14,208 nucleotides of DNA, from positions 1 through 14,208 of the forward strand of contig JAICGL010000035.1 in assembly GCA_025923175.1 (NCBI GenBank). Reading direction: 5' to 3'. Origin of the DNA: Acidimicrobiia bacterium (GTDB lineage: Bacteria; Actinomycetota; Acidimicrobiia; IMCC26256; BP-133). The notes beneath the pieces were generated by a model, which saw only the letters and a list, made by a program, of their open reading frames with translations, had not been told where the DNA came from and searched no databases. Below, one piece after another: positions 4,556 through 14,208 of the stretch; positions within the stretch are counted from its first letter, which is position 1; each line of letters starts with the position of its first letter. The translations under genes were made by a program, and so were the position numbers.

Positions 4556-6307
4556 ATGAACCCGGAGCGGATGCTCTGCTTGTGGTGCCCGGACTGGCCG
4601 GTGGTGGCGGCCCGGCGGGCCGACCCGTCGCTGGAAGGCGTACCCATAGTCGTGCTCGACCGGGGCTTCGTGATGGCCGCCTCCGGCGAGGCGCGCTCCG
4701 AAGGGGTGCGGCGGGGGTTGCGCCGGCGCGAGGCCGAGGTCCGCTGCCCGGGGCTCGTTCTCCGTTCGGTCGACACGGCGGGCGAGGCCCGGGCCTTCGA
4801 GGCGCTCAGCCGGGCGGTCGAGGTCCTCGCTCCTCGCCTGGCCCTCGACCGGCCGGGCCTGCTGTTCGTGCCGACGCGAGGCCCGTCCCGCTACTTCGGC
4901 GGCGACGAAGCCTTCGCCACTCGCCTCCTTGCCGAGGTCGCCCGGGTCCTTGGCGCAACCGGTTGCTTTGAAGGCCCTCAGAGAGCCCCGGGCGCAACCG
5001 GTTGCGCTGGGGGCGGGGACGTAGCCGGCGGCGCGTGTGCCCGGATCGGGATCGCCGATGGGGTATTCGCCGCCCGGCTGGCGGCCCGGCGGGCGCAGCC
5101 GGGCGAGCCGTTCGTGGTGCCGGTTGGGGAGAGCGCCACCTTTCTGGCGCCTTGGCCGGTGCGGGTGCTCGACGACGACGACCTCGCCAGCCTGCTGGTC
5201 CGACTCGGGCTGCCGACTCTGGGCGCCTTCGCCGGGCTGCCGCCTGCTTCGGTGCTCGGGCGGTTCGGCCCCGCCGGGCTGGCTGCCCACCGCCGTGCCA
5301 GGGGGGAGGACGAGCATCCGCCGGGGCTACGGGTTCCGCCGCCCGAGTTGGAGCTGCACCACGAGTTCGACCCGCCCGTCACCCGGGTCGACACAGCGGT
5401 GTTCGCCGGCCGGGCCCTGGCCGACAAGCTCCTCGCCGAGCTGACCGCCGACGGCTTGCTCTGCACCCGGGTGCGGGTCGAGGCCGAGACCGAGCACGGC
5501 GAGCGCCTGGCCCGCACCTGGCGTCTCTCCGGCGACACCGGAGTGCGGCAAGGAGCCGGCGGCCGGGGCGGCGGGTCATGGGGGTGCGGTGCGGGGTCCT
5601 CACCGGGGTCAGCGATCCTGGCCGATCGGGTGCGGGGGCAGCTCGAAGCGTGGGTCAGCCGCGACGAGGGGCCCTGCCGGGCCGATGCCGGCCGCAGCGC
5701 CGACGACGACCTCGTCACCAGTGGGCTCACGCTGCTCCGCCTGGTGCCGGAAGAGGTCGTCGTGGCCGGGCGGAGCCAGCTCGGCCTGTGGGGCGGCGAC
5801 CGGGCCGCCGCCGAGCGGGCGGGCCGGGCCCTCGTCCGCCTGCAGTCGCTGCTCGGGCCCGAGGCCGTGACCACGCCCGTCCTCCAGGGTGGACGCACCC
5901 CCGACGAGCAGATCGTCTGGGCTCCCTGGGGCGACGACCCGCCGCCCCGGCCCGACCAGTCCCGCCCGGCCGACGGAGCAGCGTGGCCGGGGGCGATCCC
6001 TCCGCCGGCCCCGGCCATCGTGTTCACGCCTGCCCGACCGGCGGAGCTGCTCGACGCCGACGGGCGTCCGGTGACCGTGTCAGGCCGGGGAGAGGCTTCG
6101 GCTGCGCCGGAGCGGCTCAACAGCCCGGCGCTGCCCCGGGGAGGCGGCCCGGTCGTGGTCTGGGCCGGCCCCTGGCTGCAGGACCTCCGCTGGTGGGACC
6201 CGGCGGCCCGTCGGCGGCGCGCCCTGTGGCAGGTCGTCGCGGCCGGGATTGCCTGCCTCGTCTCCGTCGAAAGCGGCGAGGCTCACGTGGAGGCGATCTA
6301 TGACTGA
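4556..6307 (+). CDS. imuB: ImuB, inactive Y-family polymerase adaptor of the SOS mutasome
   Basis: A 583-residue Y-family DNA polymerase homologue, longer than the roughly 525-residue mycobacterial protein. The start MNPERMLCLWCPDWPVVAARRA aligns with Y-family motif I, but the catalytic aspartates are absent (LWCPDW instead of a DMD-type motif). The second acidic motif (SIDE) is also replaced, in the segment FVPTRGPSRYFGGDEA, so it should be catalytically dead, as ImuB is known to be. A fingers/palm part with ARIGIADGVFAARLAA follows. At residues 408-413 is QLGLWG, a good match to the QLPLWG-type clamp-binding motif. The C-terminal domain ends WWDPAARRRR...VESGEAHVEAIYD. Start ATG 4556 follows GAGGGAG by about 8 nt and lies 13 nt after the imuA stop. 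Two low-similarity inserts are visible: residues about 133-162 and a glycine-rich segment at about 331-352. Confidence 0.93.
   Translation: MNPERMLCLWCPDWPVVAARRADPSLEGVPIVVLDRGFVMAASGEARSEGVRRGLRRREAEVRCPGLVLRSVDTAGEARAFEALSRAVEVLAPRLALDRPGLLFVPTRGPSRYFGGDEAFATRLLAEVARVLGATGCFEGPQRAPGATGCAGGGDVAGGACARIGIADGVFAARLAARRAQPGEPFVVPVGESATFLAPWPVRVLDDDDLASLLVRLGLPTLGAFAGLPPASVLGRFGPAGLAAHRRARGEDEHPPGLRVPPPELELHHEFDPPVTRVDTAVFAGRALADKLLAELTADGLLCTRVRVEAETEHGERLARTWRLSGDTGVRQGAGGRGGGSWGCGAGSSPGSAILADRVRGQLEAWVSRDEGPCRADAGRSADDDLVTSGLTLLRLVPEEVVVAGRSQLGLWGGDRAAAERAGRALVRLQSLLGPEAVTTPVLQGGRTPDEQIVWAPWGDDPPPRPDQSRPADGAAWPGAIPPPAPAIVFTPARPAELLDADGRPVTVSGRGEASAAPERLNSPALPRGGGPVVVWAGPWLQDLRWWDPAARRRRALWQVVAAGIACLVSVESGEAHVEAIYD
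4952..5005 (+). repeat. Duplicated palindrome encoding GATGC inside imuB
   Basis: The 15-mer GGCGCAACCGGTTGC occurs at 4952-4966 and again at 4991-5005, 39 nt (13 codons) apart. Each contains the 12-bp palindrome GCAACCGGTTGC; in the second copy the dyad extends to 16 bp (4992-5007). Both copies read GATGC in the same frame (residues 133-137 and 146-150). They lie in a segment absent from the usual ImuB, between RVLG and RIGIADG. Confidence 0.85.
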
Positions 6308-6321
6308 CGACCGCCTCCGCA

Positions 6322-6368
6322 AACTGGCGTTCTTCACCGCGGCATGCGTGCGGTGAAGAACGCCAGTT
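6322..6368. repeat. Perfect inverted repeat between imuB and dnaE2
   Basis: The left arm AACTGGCGTTCTTCACCGC (6322-6340) and its exact reverse complement (6350-6368) enclose a 9-nt loop, GGCATGCGT. It starts 14 nt after the imuB stop and ends next to GGGTGA, the presumed ribosome binding site of dnaE2 (6369-6374). Without a T tract it is not a typical intrinsic terminator. In the mRNA it would form a very stable 19-bp hairpin that could attenuate, protect or separate the two cistrons. Each outer arm end (6321-6332 and 6358-6369) also resembles a LexA box, GAACGCCAGTTN, with the final C missing. Confidence 0.9.
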
Positions 6369-6380
6369 GGGTGAACGGCC

Positions 6381-9794
<3,414 letters not shown>

Positions 9795-9798
9795 CTGC

Positions 9799-11859
9799 TT
9801 AGCTGGTGGCGGCCTTGGAGGCGATGGCCACGATCGGCTGGATCGGGCCGCTGCCGGCCAGGGAACCGGAGAACGGCTGGTCGGAGAAGTTGAAGGCTCC
9901 ACCGTCGGTGGCGACCATCAGGTAGCCGTTCCCGAACGGCACCATCCCGGTGACCGGTGCGTTGAGCCTGACGCCGCCCATCGAACCCCGGAACGGCGCG
10001 TCGAAGGCGAACACGCCGCCGTCCGAGGCCACCAGCCAGTAGCCGGACTTGTCAGGATCCGGAACCAGCGACTGGACCGGGGCGTTCAGGTGCTTGCCGC
10101 CCATCGAGCCGGCGAAGCGGGCGTCGCCGAAGGCGAAGATGCCGCCGTCGGAGCCGACCATGTAGTAACCGAGCCCGCTCGGGGTGGGAATGGAGTCGAG
10201 GATGGGCCCGTTGAGGGCGACGGCAGCCAGGTCGCCGAGTATCGGTGCGTCGCCCCGGTTGAACACCCGGCCGCGGCTCGTGAAGATCCAGTATCCGTTG
10301 CCGCTCGGGGTTGCGGACAGGCTCGTCACCTGCTCGCCGGGGAGCAGCGCCCCGGCCGCGCCGTGGTAGCGGGCGTCGCCGAACCCGAAGACGTGGCCGG
10401 CGCTGTCAACGACCCAGTAGCCGCCACTCGACGGTGTCGGCTCGAGGTCGGCGGCCGCCACGCCGCCGGTCAGGGGGGCGCTGCCCAGGAAGCCTGCGCC
10501 TCCGAAGCGGTAGACGGCGCCCTGCTCGCCCAGCATCCAGTAGCCGGAGCCGTTGGTCGAGGCGCTGGAGAAGGCCCCGGACACCGCGGCCAAGGCAGCG
10601 GTGGCGTCGACCATGCCGGTGCCGTACACCGCGTCGAAACCGGCCGGCCCGAGGTCCCGGGTACTGCTGATGAGGCGGCTGCTGATCGTGGCCTGGTTGG
10701 CGTTGGGATTGGCGGCCCGCATGAGGAAGGCCACGCCGGCGACCAGCGGGGCGGAGAACGACGTCCCCGACCCGGCGCCGTATGTCGACCCTCGCATCGT
10801 CGTCGAGATACCCCGAGCCGGGTTTTCGCTGACGGCGCCGGGGGCGACGACATCGATCCAGTTGCCGTAGCTGGAGAAGCTGGCGTGGTTGCCGGCGGCG
10901 TCAGTTGCACCGACGGCGATCACCCCGGCACAGGCGGCCGGGTAGTGCGGCGCCGTGGCCTCCTGCACGCTCTTGTCCCCGTCGTTTCCTGCCGCCGCCA
11001 CAACGACGACGTTGCGGCTGTTGGCGTAGTTCACCGCCTGCTGGAGGATCCCGGTCCCCTCGCCGGGCCCGCCGAGTGAGAGGTTGAGGACGTTGGCGCC
11101 GTGGTCGACCGCCCACCGGATGCCGGCGGCGATGTTCTCGTCGTCGGCCTGACCCCGGGAGTCGAGGACCTTGATCGGCATGATCTTGCCCTGCCACGTC
11201 GCGCCGGCCACGCCCCGCCCGTTGTTGGTCGAAGCGGCGGCGATGCCCGCCACCATCGTGCCGTGACCGAAGTCGTCGCTCGGGTCGGAGTCCCGGTTGA
11301 CGAAGTCCCAGCCGGGCACGAGCCGTCCGACGAGGTCGGGGTGGTTGAGCTGCACGCCGCTGTCGATGATGGCCATGGTCATCGAGTCGTTGCCGGTCGT
11401 GCTGTCCCAGGCGGCGGGGAGGTTCATGGCCTGCAGGTAGGTGGTCTGCTGGGAGAAGTTGGTGTCGTTGGGGATGGCGGCGGCGTAGCGGATGGTGTTG
11501 GGGCCGACCTCGCTGACGAGGGTCGACCGGTCGAGCAGCGCTGCAACCTCAGCGGCTGGCACGTCCCGGGTCGACACCTTGAGGTAGCCGGTGTCGCCCG
11601 CCGGCTCTTCGATCCGGCCGCCGGCGGCCGCGACGGCGGAGCGGATCGCGGCATCCGGGGTGCCCGGGTCGAACTTGACCAGCAGCCCGTCAGCGGGACC
11701 CGAGGGCTCAACCGCCGCGACGGGAAGGGGCGCGGAGGCCCGCACCGGTCCGGCCAGCGCCAGCCCCGACGCGACGGCGGCGGCCGCTAGGCCGGTGGTA
11801 AGGCGGCACCGCGACCGCAGTGCACGGTCGGACCGGTCAAAGCTTCTCCCCAGAGGCAT
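9799..11859 (-). CDS. Secreted S8 subtilisin-like serine protease with six GYW beta-propeller repeats
   Basis: A 686-residue secreted protease. Residues 1-42 form a long signal peptide: a basic head to about residue 19, the hydrophobic core TGLAAAAVASGLALAG, and a likely signal-peptidase site after VRASA. Residues about 56-125 resemble an inhibitor-I9-like propeptide. The S8 domain (about 145-425) has all catalytic residues: Asp166 in AIIDSGVQ, His199 in DFGHGTMVAGI, the oxyanion Asn292 in AAAGNDG and Ser367 in GSGTSFSAPLVAG. From residue 439 six repeats of about 40 residues follow, each opening GYW(or Y/L) and containing G-x-V/I/A-F-x-F/R-G/S. The start ATG 11857-11859 lacks a clear Shine-Dalgarno. 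The gene is convergent with dnaE2. Substrates are unknown; nutritional or surface-protein processing roles are both possible. Confidence 0.95.
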   Translation of the reverse strand: MPLGRSFDRSDRALRSRCRLTTGLAAAAVASGLALAGPVRASAPLPVAAVEPSGPADGLLVKFDPGTPDAAIRSAVAAAGGRIEEPAGDTGYLKVSTRDVPAAEVAALLDRSTLVSEVGPNTIRYAAAIPNDTNFSQQTTYLQAMNLPAAWDSTTGNDSMTMAIIDSGVQLNHPDLVGRLVPGWDFVNRDSDPSDDFGHGTMVAGIAAASTNNGRGVAGATWQGKIMPIKVLDSRGQADDENIAAGIRWAVDHGANVLNLSLGGPGEGTGILQQAVNYANSRNVVVVAAAGNDGDKSVQEATAPHYPAACAGVIAVGATDAAGNHASFSSYGNWIDVVAPGAVSENPARGISTTMRGSTYGAGSGTSFSAPLVAGVAFLMRAANPNANQATISSRLISSTRDLGPAGFDAVYGTGMVDATAALAAVSGAFSSASTNGSGYWMLGEQGAVYRFGGAGFLGSAPLTGGVAAADLEPTPSSGGYWVVDSAGHVFGFGDARYHGAAGALLPGEQVTSLSATPSGNGYWIFTSRGRVFNRGDAPILGDLAAVALNGPILDSIPTPSGLGYYMVGSDGGIFAFGDARFAGSMGGKHLNAPVQSLVPDPDKSGYWLVASDGGVFAFDAPFRGSMGGVRLNAPVTGMVPFGNGYLMVATDGGAFNFSDQPFSGSLAGSGPIQPIVAIASKAATS
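9802..10545 (-). repeat. Six GYW beta-propeller-like repeats in the protease C-terminus
   Basis: Repeat units of about 39-42 residues begin at GYWMLG, GYWVVD, GYWIFT, GYYMVG, GYWLVA and GYLMVA. Most share a following FGDARF-like turn and, in the later units, GSMGG..LNAPV. Similarity is highest between units four and five. Six blades would close a small propeller; comparable repeats are common in large secreted Acidimicrobiia proteins. The nucleotide sequence has diverged, so this is an old protein repeat rather than a recent duplication. Confidence 0.85.
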
Positions 11860-11997
11860 GACCGTTAGATCGGGACGTCAGCGGCCCTCACTGAATACGT
11901 GACGCCTTGGGATTTCCTGTGAATTGACAGATCTGGGGCTGTTTGTCCCTTTCCCGTCGGTTTGGCCCGAGCCGGGCGCGGGTAGGCCCGGACGCCC

Positions 11998-12633
11998 CTA
12001 GGCCGAGCCGGTCGCCAGAGCCACGATCACCAGCGCGGCGATGACGAGGTTGTACGCGAGGTGCGCCCGGGTCGACTCGGCCAGCGCCGCGTCCTCCGAG
12101 CCGGTCGCCCGCCACGCCTGCAGGTAGGCCCAGGTGAAGTAGAAGCCGCCCACTGAGAGGGCGAGCGCCACACCGATGGGGACGCCGATGAGGGCGTGGA
12201 CGAGCCCGAAGAGCACAGCCCGGCGGGCATTGGCCGCGCGGCTGCGGTGCTGCGCGCCCCGGCGGAAGACCCACTCCTCGCCCTCGACGAGCAGCGGCAG
12301 GCCGATGAGCAGCAGGGTCACGAAGACGATCGGGATGATCGTCTCCAGCGGCCCGGGGGTGGCGCTGGGCCGGCCGACCCCGACGGCGGGATTGCCCTCG
12401 CCGCCGAGGGCCGTCCACCAGCCGAAGTCGAGGCCCGGCACGGCAAGCAGCGGCGTGGCCACCGCCAGGACCGCCCCGAGGACCGGCACCGCCAGAACGA
12501 AATGCCGGAGCCGCAGCCCGGCCACCAGCTGCCACACCGCAGCCCGGGCCGAGACGGTCTGCCGGGCGGCGTCGGCCAGCCGGAAACCAACGAAGGCCAG
12601 AACGGCGACGGTCAGCAGATCGAGCGGGTTCAC
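11998..12633 (-). CDS. CPBP-family intramembrane glutamic protease (Abi/Rce1-like)
   Basis: A 211-residue integral membrane protein with about five or six hydrophobic segments (approximately residues 5-22, 43-66, 98-117, 138-172, 190-209). It carries the three signature motifs of the CPBP (CAAX protease and bacteriocin-processing, Abi) family: EEWVFRRG with Glu119/Glu120 and Arg124 (EExxxR), FGLVH ending at His146 (FxxxH), and HLAYN with His191 and Asn195 (HxxxN). The family includes Rce1-type proteases and many bacterial members involved in peptide processing or immunity, mostly of unknown substrate. The GTG start (12631-12633) is preceded by GGGG at about 6 nt. It is divergent from mca. It is encoded next to, but separately from, the secreted protease, with 138 nt between them and no sign of shared function. 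Confidence 0.88.
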   Translation of the reverse strand: MNPLDLLTVAVLAFVGFRLADAARQTVSARAAVWQLVAGLRLRHFVLAVPVLGAVLAVATPLLAVPGLDFGWWTALGGEGNPAVGVGRPSATPGPLETIIPIVFVTLLLIGLPLLVEGEEWVFRRGAQHRSRAANARRAVLFGLVHALIGVPIGVALALSVGGFYFTWAYLQAWRATGSEDAALAESTRAHLAYNLVIAALVIVALATGSA

Positions 12634-12643
12634 AGCACACCCC

Positions 12644-12649
12644 AGGCTA
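12644..12649 (-). promoter_or_regulatory. Possible -10 element of the CPBP gene
   Basis: On the minus strand TAGCCT (12649-12644) fits TANNNT and lies 10 nt before the GTG start, predicting a leader of only a few bases. No -35 match is seen at the expected distance, so this is tentative. Confidence 0.3.
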
Positions 12650-12708
12650 GGGGTCGGCGCCGCTCCAACCAGTCCCTTTTCGCCGGACCCTCATCACAGC
12701 GACGACGG

Positions 12709-12714
12709 TAGATT
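12709..12714 (+). promoter_or_regulatory. Probable -10 element of mca
   Basis: TAGATT fits the TANNNT consensus and ends 9 nt before the ATG at 12724, leaving a leader of 0-3 nt. There is no Shine-Dalgarno in between, which supports leaderless translation. A convincing -35 is absent. Confidence 0.45.
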
Positions 12715-12723
12715 GCTTGTGCA

Positions 12724-13626
12724 ATGACCGACGACCGGCTTTGCCTCCTCCAGGTGCACGCCCATCCTGATGACGAGGCGTCCAAGGGATCGGGTACGAA
12801 CGCCCGTTACTCGGCCGAGGGTGTCCACACCGTCCTCGTGACCTGCACCGACGGCGCGGAGGGCGACATCCTCAACCCGGCCGCCGACAGCCCGGAGGTG
12901 CGGGCCGATCTGCGGGCCGTGCGGCTCGCCGAGCTTGACGAGTCCATCCGCATCCTCGGCTACGGGTCGACGTACATGCTCGGCTACCGCGACTCCGGCA
13001 TGAAGGGCACGGATGCCAACACGCATCCCGAGTCGTTCGCCATGGCACCGCTCGACGAGGCGGTGGAGCAACTGGTGCGGATTGTCCGGGCGGAGCGGCC
13101 CCAGGTGCTCATCACCTACGGCGACGACCACCGGGGCTACCCCCACCCCGACCACATCCGCACCCACGACATCTCGGTGGCGGCCTTCGATGCCGCAGGC
13201 GACCCCGAGCGGTTCCCTGAGGCCGGGCCGCCCTTCCAGCCGTCGAAGCTGTACTACACGGCGTGGACGAGGATCCGCCTCCAGACCCTCCACGACGTCT
13301 TCGTCGCCCGGGGCGAGGAGAGCCCCTACGCCGACTGGCTGGCCAAGTGGGATCCCGAGACGCCCGACCGGCCGATCACGACGCGGATCGACGTCGGCGA
13401 CTACCTCGACCAGCGGCGGGCGGCGCTGCTTGCGCATCGCACCCAGGTCGACCCCGAAGGGTTCTGGATGCGCCTCCCGGAGGAAACCGTGCGGGAAGTG
13501 TTCCCCTGGGAAGAGTTCCTCCTCGCCCGCTCCCTGGTCGACACCGCCGTCCCCGAGGGCGGCTTCGAAGACGACCTGTTCTCCGGACTCCGGGTCGGCA
13601 CCTCAGCGGAGCGAAGGGCTGGATAA
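12724..13626 (+). CDS. mca: Mycothiol S-conjugate amidase Mca
   Basis: A 300-residue zinc amidase of the MshB/Mca (LmbE/PIG-L) family. Mca cleaves mycothiol S-conjugates of electrophiles and antibiotics to release a mercapturic acid and GlcN-inositol, a cytoplasmic detoxification step. The metal motif is AHPDDEASKG (His14 and Asp17 as ligands, Asp16 as the likely base), with the further ligand in GYPHPDHIRTHD (His144, with His141 nearby). DGAEGDILNPA, KLYYTAW, the segment PYADWLAKWDPE and the Mca-like end HRTQVDPEGFWMRLP favour Mca over the biosynthetic deacetylase MshB. Its length is close to the 288 residues of the mycobacterial enzyme. It implies that this organism makes mycothiol. It is preceded by a leaderless-type -10 and followed 39 nt later by an SCP2-like gene. 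Confidence 0.92.
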   Translation: MTDDRLCLLQVHAHPDDEASKGSGTNARYSAEGVHTVLVTCTDGAEGDILNPAADSPEVRADLRAVRLAELDESIRILGYGSTYMLGYRDSGMKGTDANTHPESFAMAPLDEAVEQLVRIVRAERPQVLITYGDDHRGYPHPDHIRTHDISVAAFDAAGDPERFPEAGPPFQPSKLYYTAWTRIRLQTLHDVFVARGEESPYADWLAKWDPETPDRPITTRIDVGDYLDQRRAALLAHRTQVDPEGFWMRLPEETVREVFPWEEFLLARSLVDTAVPEGGFEDDLFSGLRVGTSAERRAG

Positions 13627-13660
13627 ACTGCGCCGCCCGTTCCCGACAGACCGAGGTGAG
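13624..13660 (+). promoter_or_regulatory. Possible promoter and strong RBS before the SCP2-like gene
   Basis: TAAACT (13624-13629), overlapping the mca stop codon, could be a -10 element. GAGGTGAG (13653-13660) is a strong Shine-Dalgarno placed 5 nt before ATG 13666, which decides that start over the in-frame GTG at 13660. The promoter part is uncertain and read-through from mca is equally possible. Confidence 0.45.
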
Positions 13661-13665
13661 TGCAG

Positions 13666-14052
13666 ATGGCGAAGTACCTGAGCCAGGAATGGTTGGACGA
13701 GTCGCGCAAGCTGGCAGAAGACCAGCCCGTCCGCCCCGGAGCGACGGCCAAGATGCAGTACGTCGTGACCGGCGCCCCCGAGGGCGACGTCAAGTACTAC
13801 TGGGTCTTGGAGGACGGGAAGCTCCTCGATTCGCAGCTGGGCGACGCCGAGGACTCCGACTTCGCCCTGACGATGAGCTACGACGACGCCAAGAAGATCC
13901 AGCAGGGTGAGCTCGACCCCAACGCCGCCTTCATGCAGGGTCGGATGAAGGTCACCGGCAACATGGCCAAGCTCATGTCGCTCCTGCCCCTCACCAACTC
14001 GCCGGAGTACCGCGCCCTCCAGGAGCAGATCCGGGAGATCACGGAGTACTAA
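13666..14052 (+). CDS. SCP2 sterol-carrier-domain-like protein
   Basis: A 128-residue single-domain protein resembling the SCP-2 lipid-binding fold. It starts with an N-terminal helix (YLSQEWLDESRKLAED). Alternating strands follow (AKMQYVVTGAPEGDVKYYWVLEDGKLLDSQLG and DFALTMSYDDAKKIQQGELD), then the characteristic FMQGRMKVTGNMAKLMSLLPL segment. In the family, the MQGK/RMKVxGDM region lines the hydrophobic ligand cavity. The proteins bind or transfer fatty acyl or sterol-like lipids; in actinobacteria their partners are usually unknown. There is no signal peptide, so it acts in the cytoplasm. It lies 39 nt downstream of mca and may be cotranscribed, without an obvious functional link. The start is ATG 13666 because of the spacing to GAGGTGAG. 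A G/C-run hairpin follows. Confidence 0.82.
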   Translation: MAKYLSQEWLDESRKLAEDQPVRPGATAKMQYVVTGAPEGDVKYYWVLEDGKLLDSQLGDAEDSDFALTMSYDDAKKIQQGELDPNAAFMQGRMKVTGNMAKLMSLLPLTNSPEYRALQEQIREITEY

Positions 14053-14057
14053 CCCAC

Positions 14058-14078
14058 TTGGGGGGCTCCGCCCCCCAA
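14058..14078. terminator. G/C-run hairpin between convergent genes
   Basis: TTGGGGGGC, loop TCC and GCCCCCCAA form a perfect 9-bp stem, 5 nt after the stop of the SCP2-like gene and 16 nt before the stop of the opposing gene. It is symmetrical and could terminate both transcripts, though no T tract follows. A further CCCCCC run (14082-14087) lies close behind, which recalls the layout of the palindromic elements at 3887 and 9013. Confidence 0.6.
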
Positions 14079-14094
14079 GGACCCCCCGAAGTGC

Positions 14095-14208
14095 TCACCC
14101 GGAACGCTGGAGATCCCGGAGGTCCCGGAAGCCGATCAGCACCGCCCCGGCCCGTTCCACCAGATCCGGGAGGGACGGGTCGTGGCGGAGGTAGGCGTGG
14201 TCCTCCAC
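14095..14208 (-). CDS. 3' end of an unidentified gene
   Basis: The last 37 codons and TGA of a minus-strand gene entering from the right edge. The peptide (VEDHAYLRHDPSLPDLVERA, then GAVLIGFRDLRDLQRSG) is predicted as two short helices around the hydrophobic AVLIGF. Third codon positions are almost all G or C, as in the real genes of this window, which supports coding. I do not recognise the family from this fragment. Confidence 0.6.
   Translation of the reverse strand: MEDHAYLRHDPSLPDLVERAGAVLIGFRDLRDLQRSG

Noticed and set aside
6321..6369. Functional LexA boxes in the arms of the inverted repeat
   Set aside because: Both candidates lack the final C of GAAC-N4-GTTC, so they are not called as operators; they are only mentioned in the finding.
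9795..9798. A terminator between dnaE2 and the subtilase gene
   Set aside because: Only 4 nt separate the stops and no stable hairpin with a T tract is visible around the junction.
11860..11997. A promoter for the subtilase gene (TATTCA or GGAAAT elements)
   Set aside because: The spacing between the candidate elements does not fit sigma-70 or ECF promoters, so no call was made.

Overview
The window is GC-rich DNA from an actinomycete-type bacterium. Three things point to Actinomycetota, most likely class Acidimicrobiia. A mycothiol S-conjugate amidase (mca) is present, and mycothiol is the actinobacterial thiol. Two LexA boxes have the GAAC-N4-GTTC form used by Actinobacteria and Firmicutes. 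A secreted protease carries six GYW-type beta-propeller repeats of a kind very common in Acidimicrobiia; that class-level assignment is inference from memory, not from a search.

Layout. At the left end (1-1045, minus strand) lie the start of an AI-2E/PerM-family membrane protein and, just upstream of it, a GntR/HutC regulator. A 33-bp divergent promoter region separates these from a plus-strand block (1079-3771). That block holds a stand-alone Nfu/NifU N-terminal-domain protein, two small uncharacterised proteins, a GlxA-type (DJ-1/PfpI plus AraC) regulator whose start codon overlaps the preceding stop, and an SGNH/GDSL hydrolase. Several strong hairpins lie between the last two genes.

The centre (3763-9794) is a complete SOS mutasome operon, imuA-imuB-dnaE2 (imuC). 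LexA (not in the window) would repress it. The promoter has one perfect LexA box in the -35/-10 spacer and a second just inside imuA. After DNA damage the products form the translesion synthesis complex: DnaE2 polymerises, ImuB is a catalytically dead Y-family adaptor that binds the beta clamp, and ImuA is a RecA-like partner. All three genes carry extra palindrome-rich sequence. A 30-nt GC-rich palindromic element occurs once in imuA and once, inverted, in a non-conserved segment of dnaE2, translated in both. imuB holds a 30-codon insert built on a duplicated palindrome. A perfect 19-bp-arm inverted repeat sits between imuB and dnaE2. This set of structures is the most unusual feature of the window.

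The right part (9799-14208) holds, on the minus strand, a secreted S8 subtilase fused to the propeller repeats and a CPBP-family intramembrane protease; then, on the plus strand, mca and an SCP2-like sterol-carrier-domain protein; then a G/C-run hairpin and the 3' end of an unidentified minus-strand gene. Several starts (326-1045 gene, 1079, 3799, possibly 12724) show a TANNNT -10 element only 6-9 nt before the start codon, which suggests frequent leaderless transcription. No rRNA, tRNA, CRISPR array, transposase or phage gene was seen, and no gene-free stretch exceeds 300 bases.
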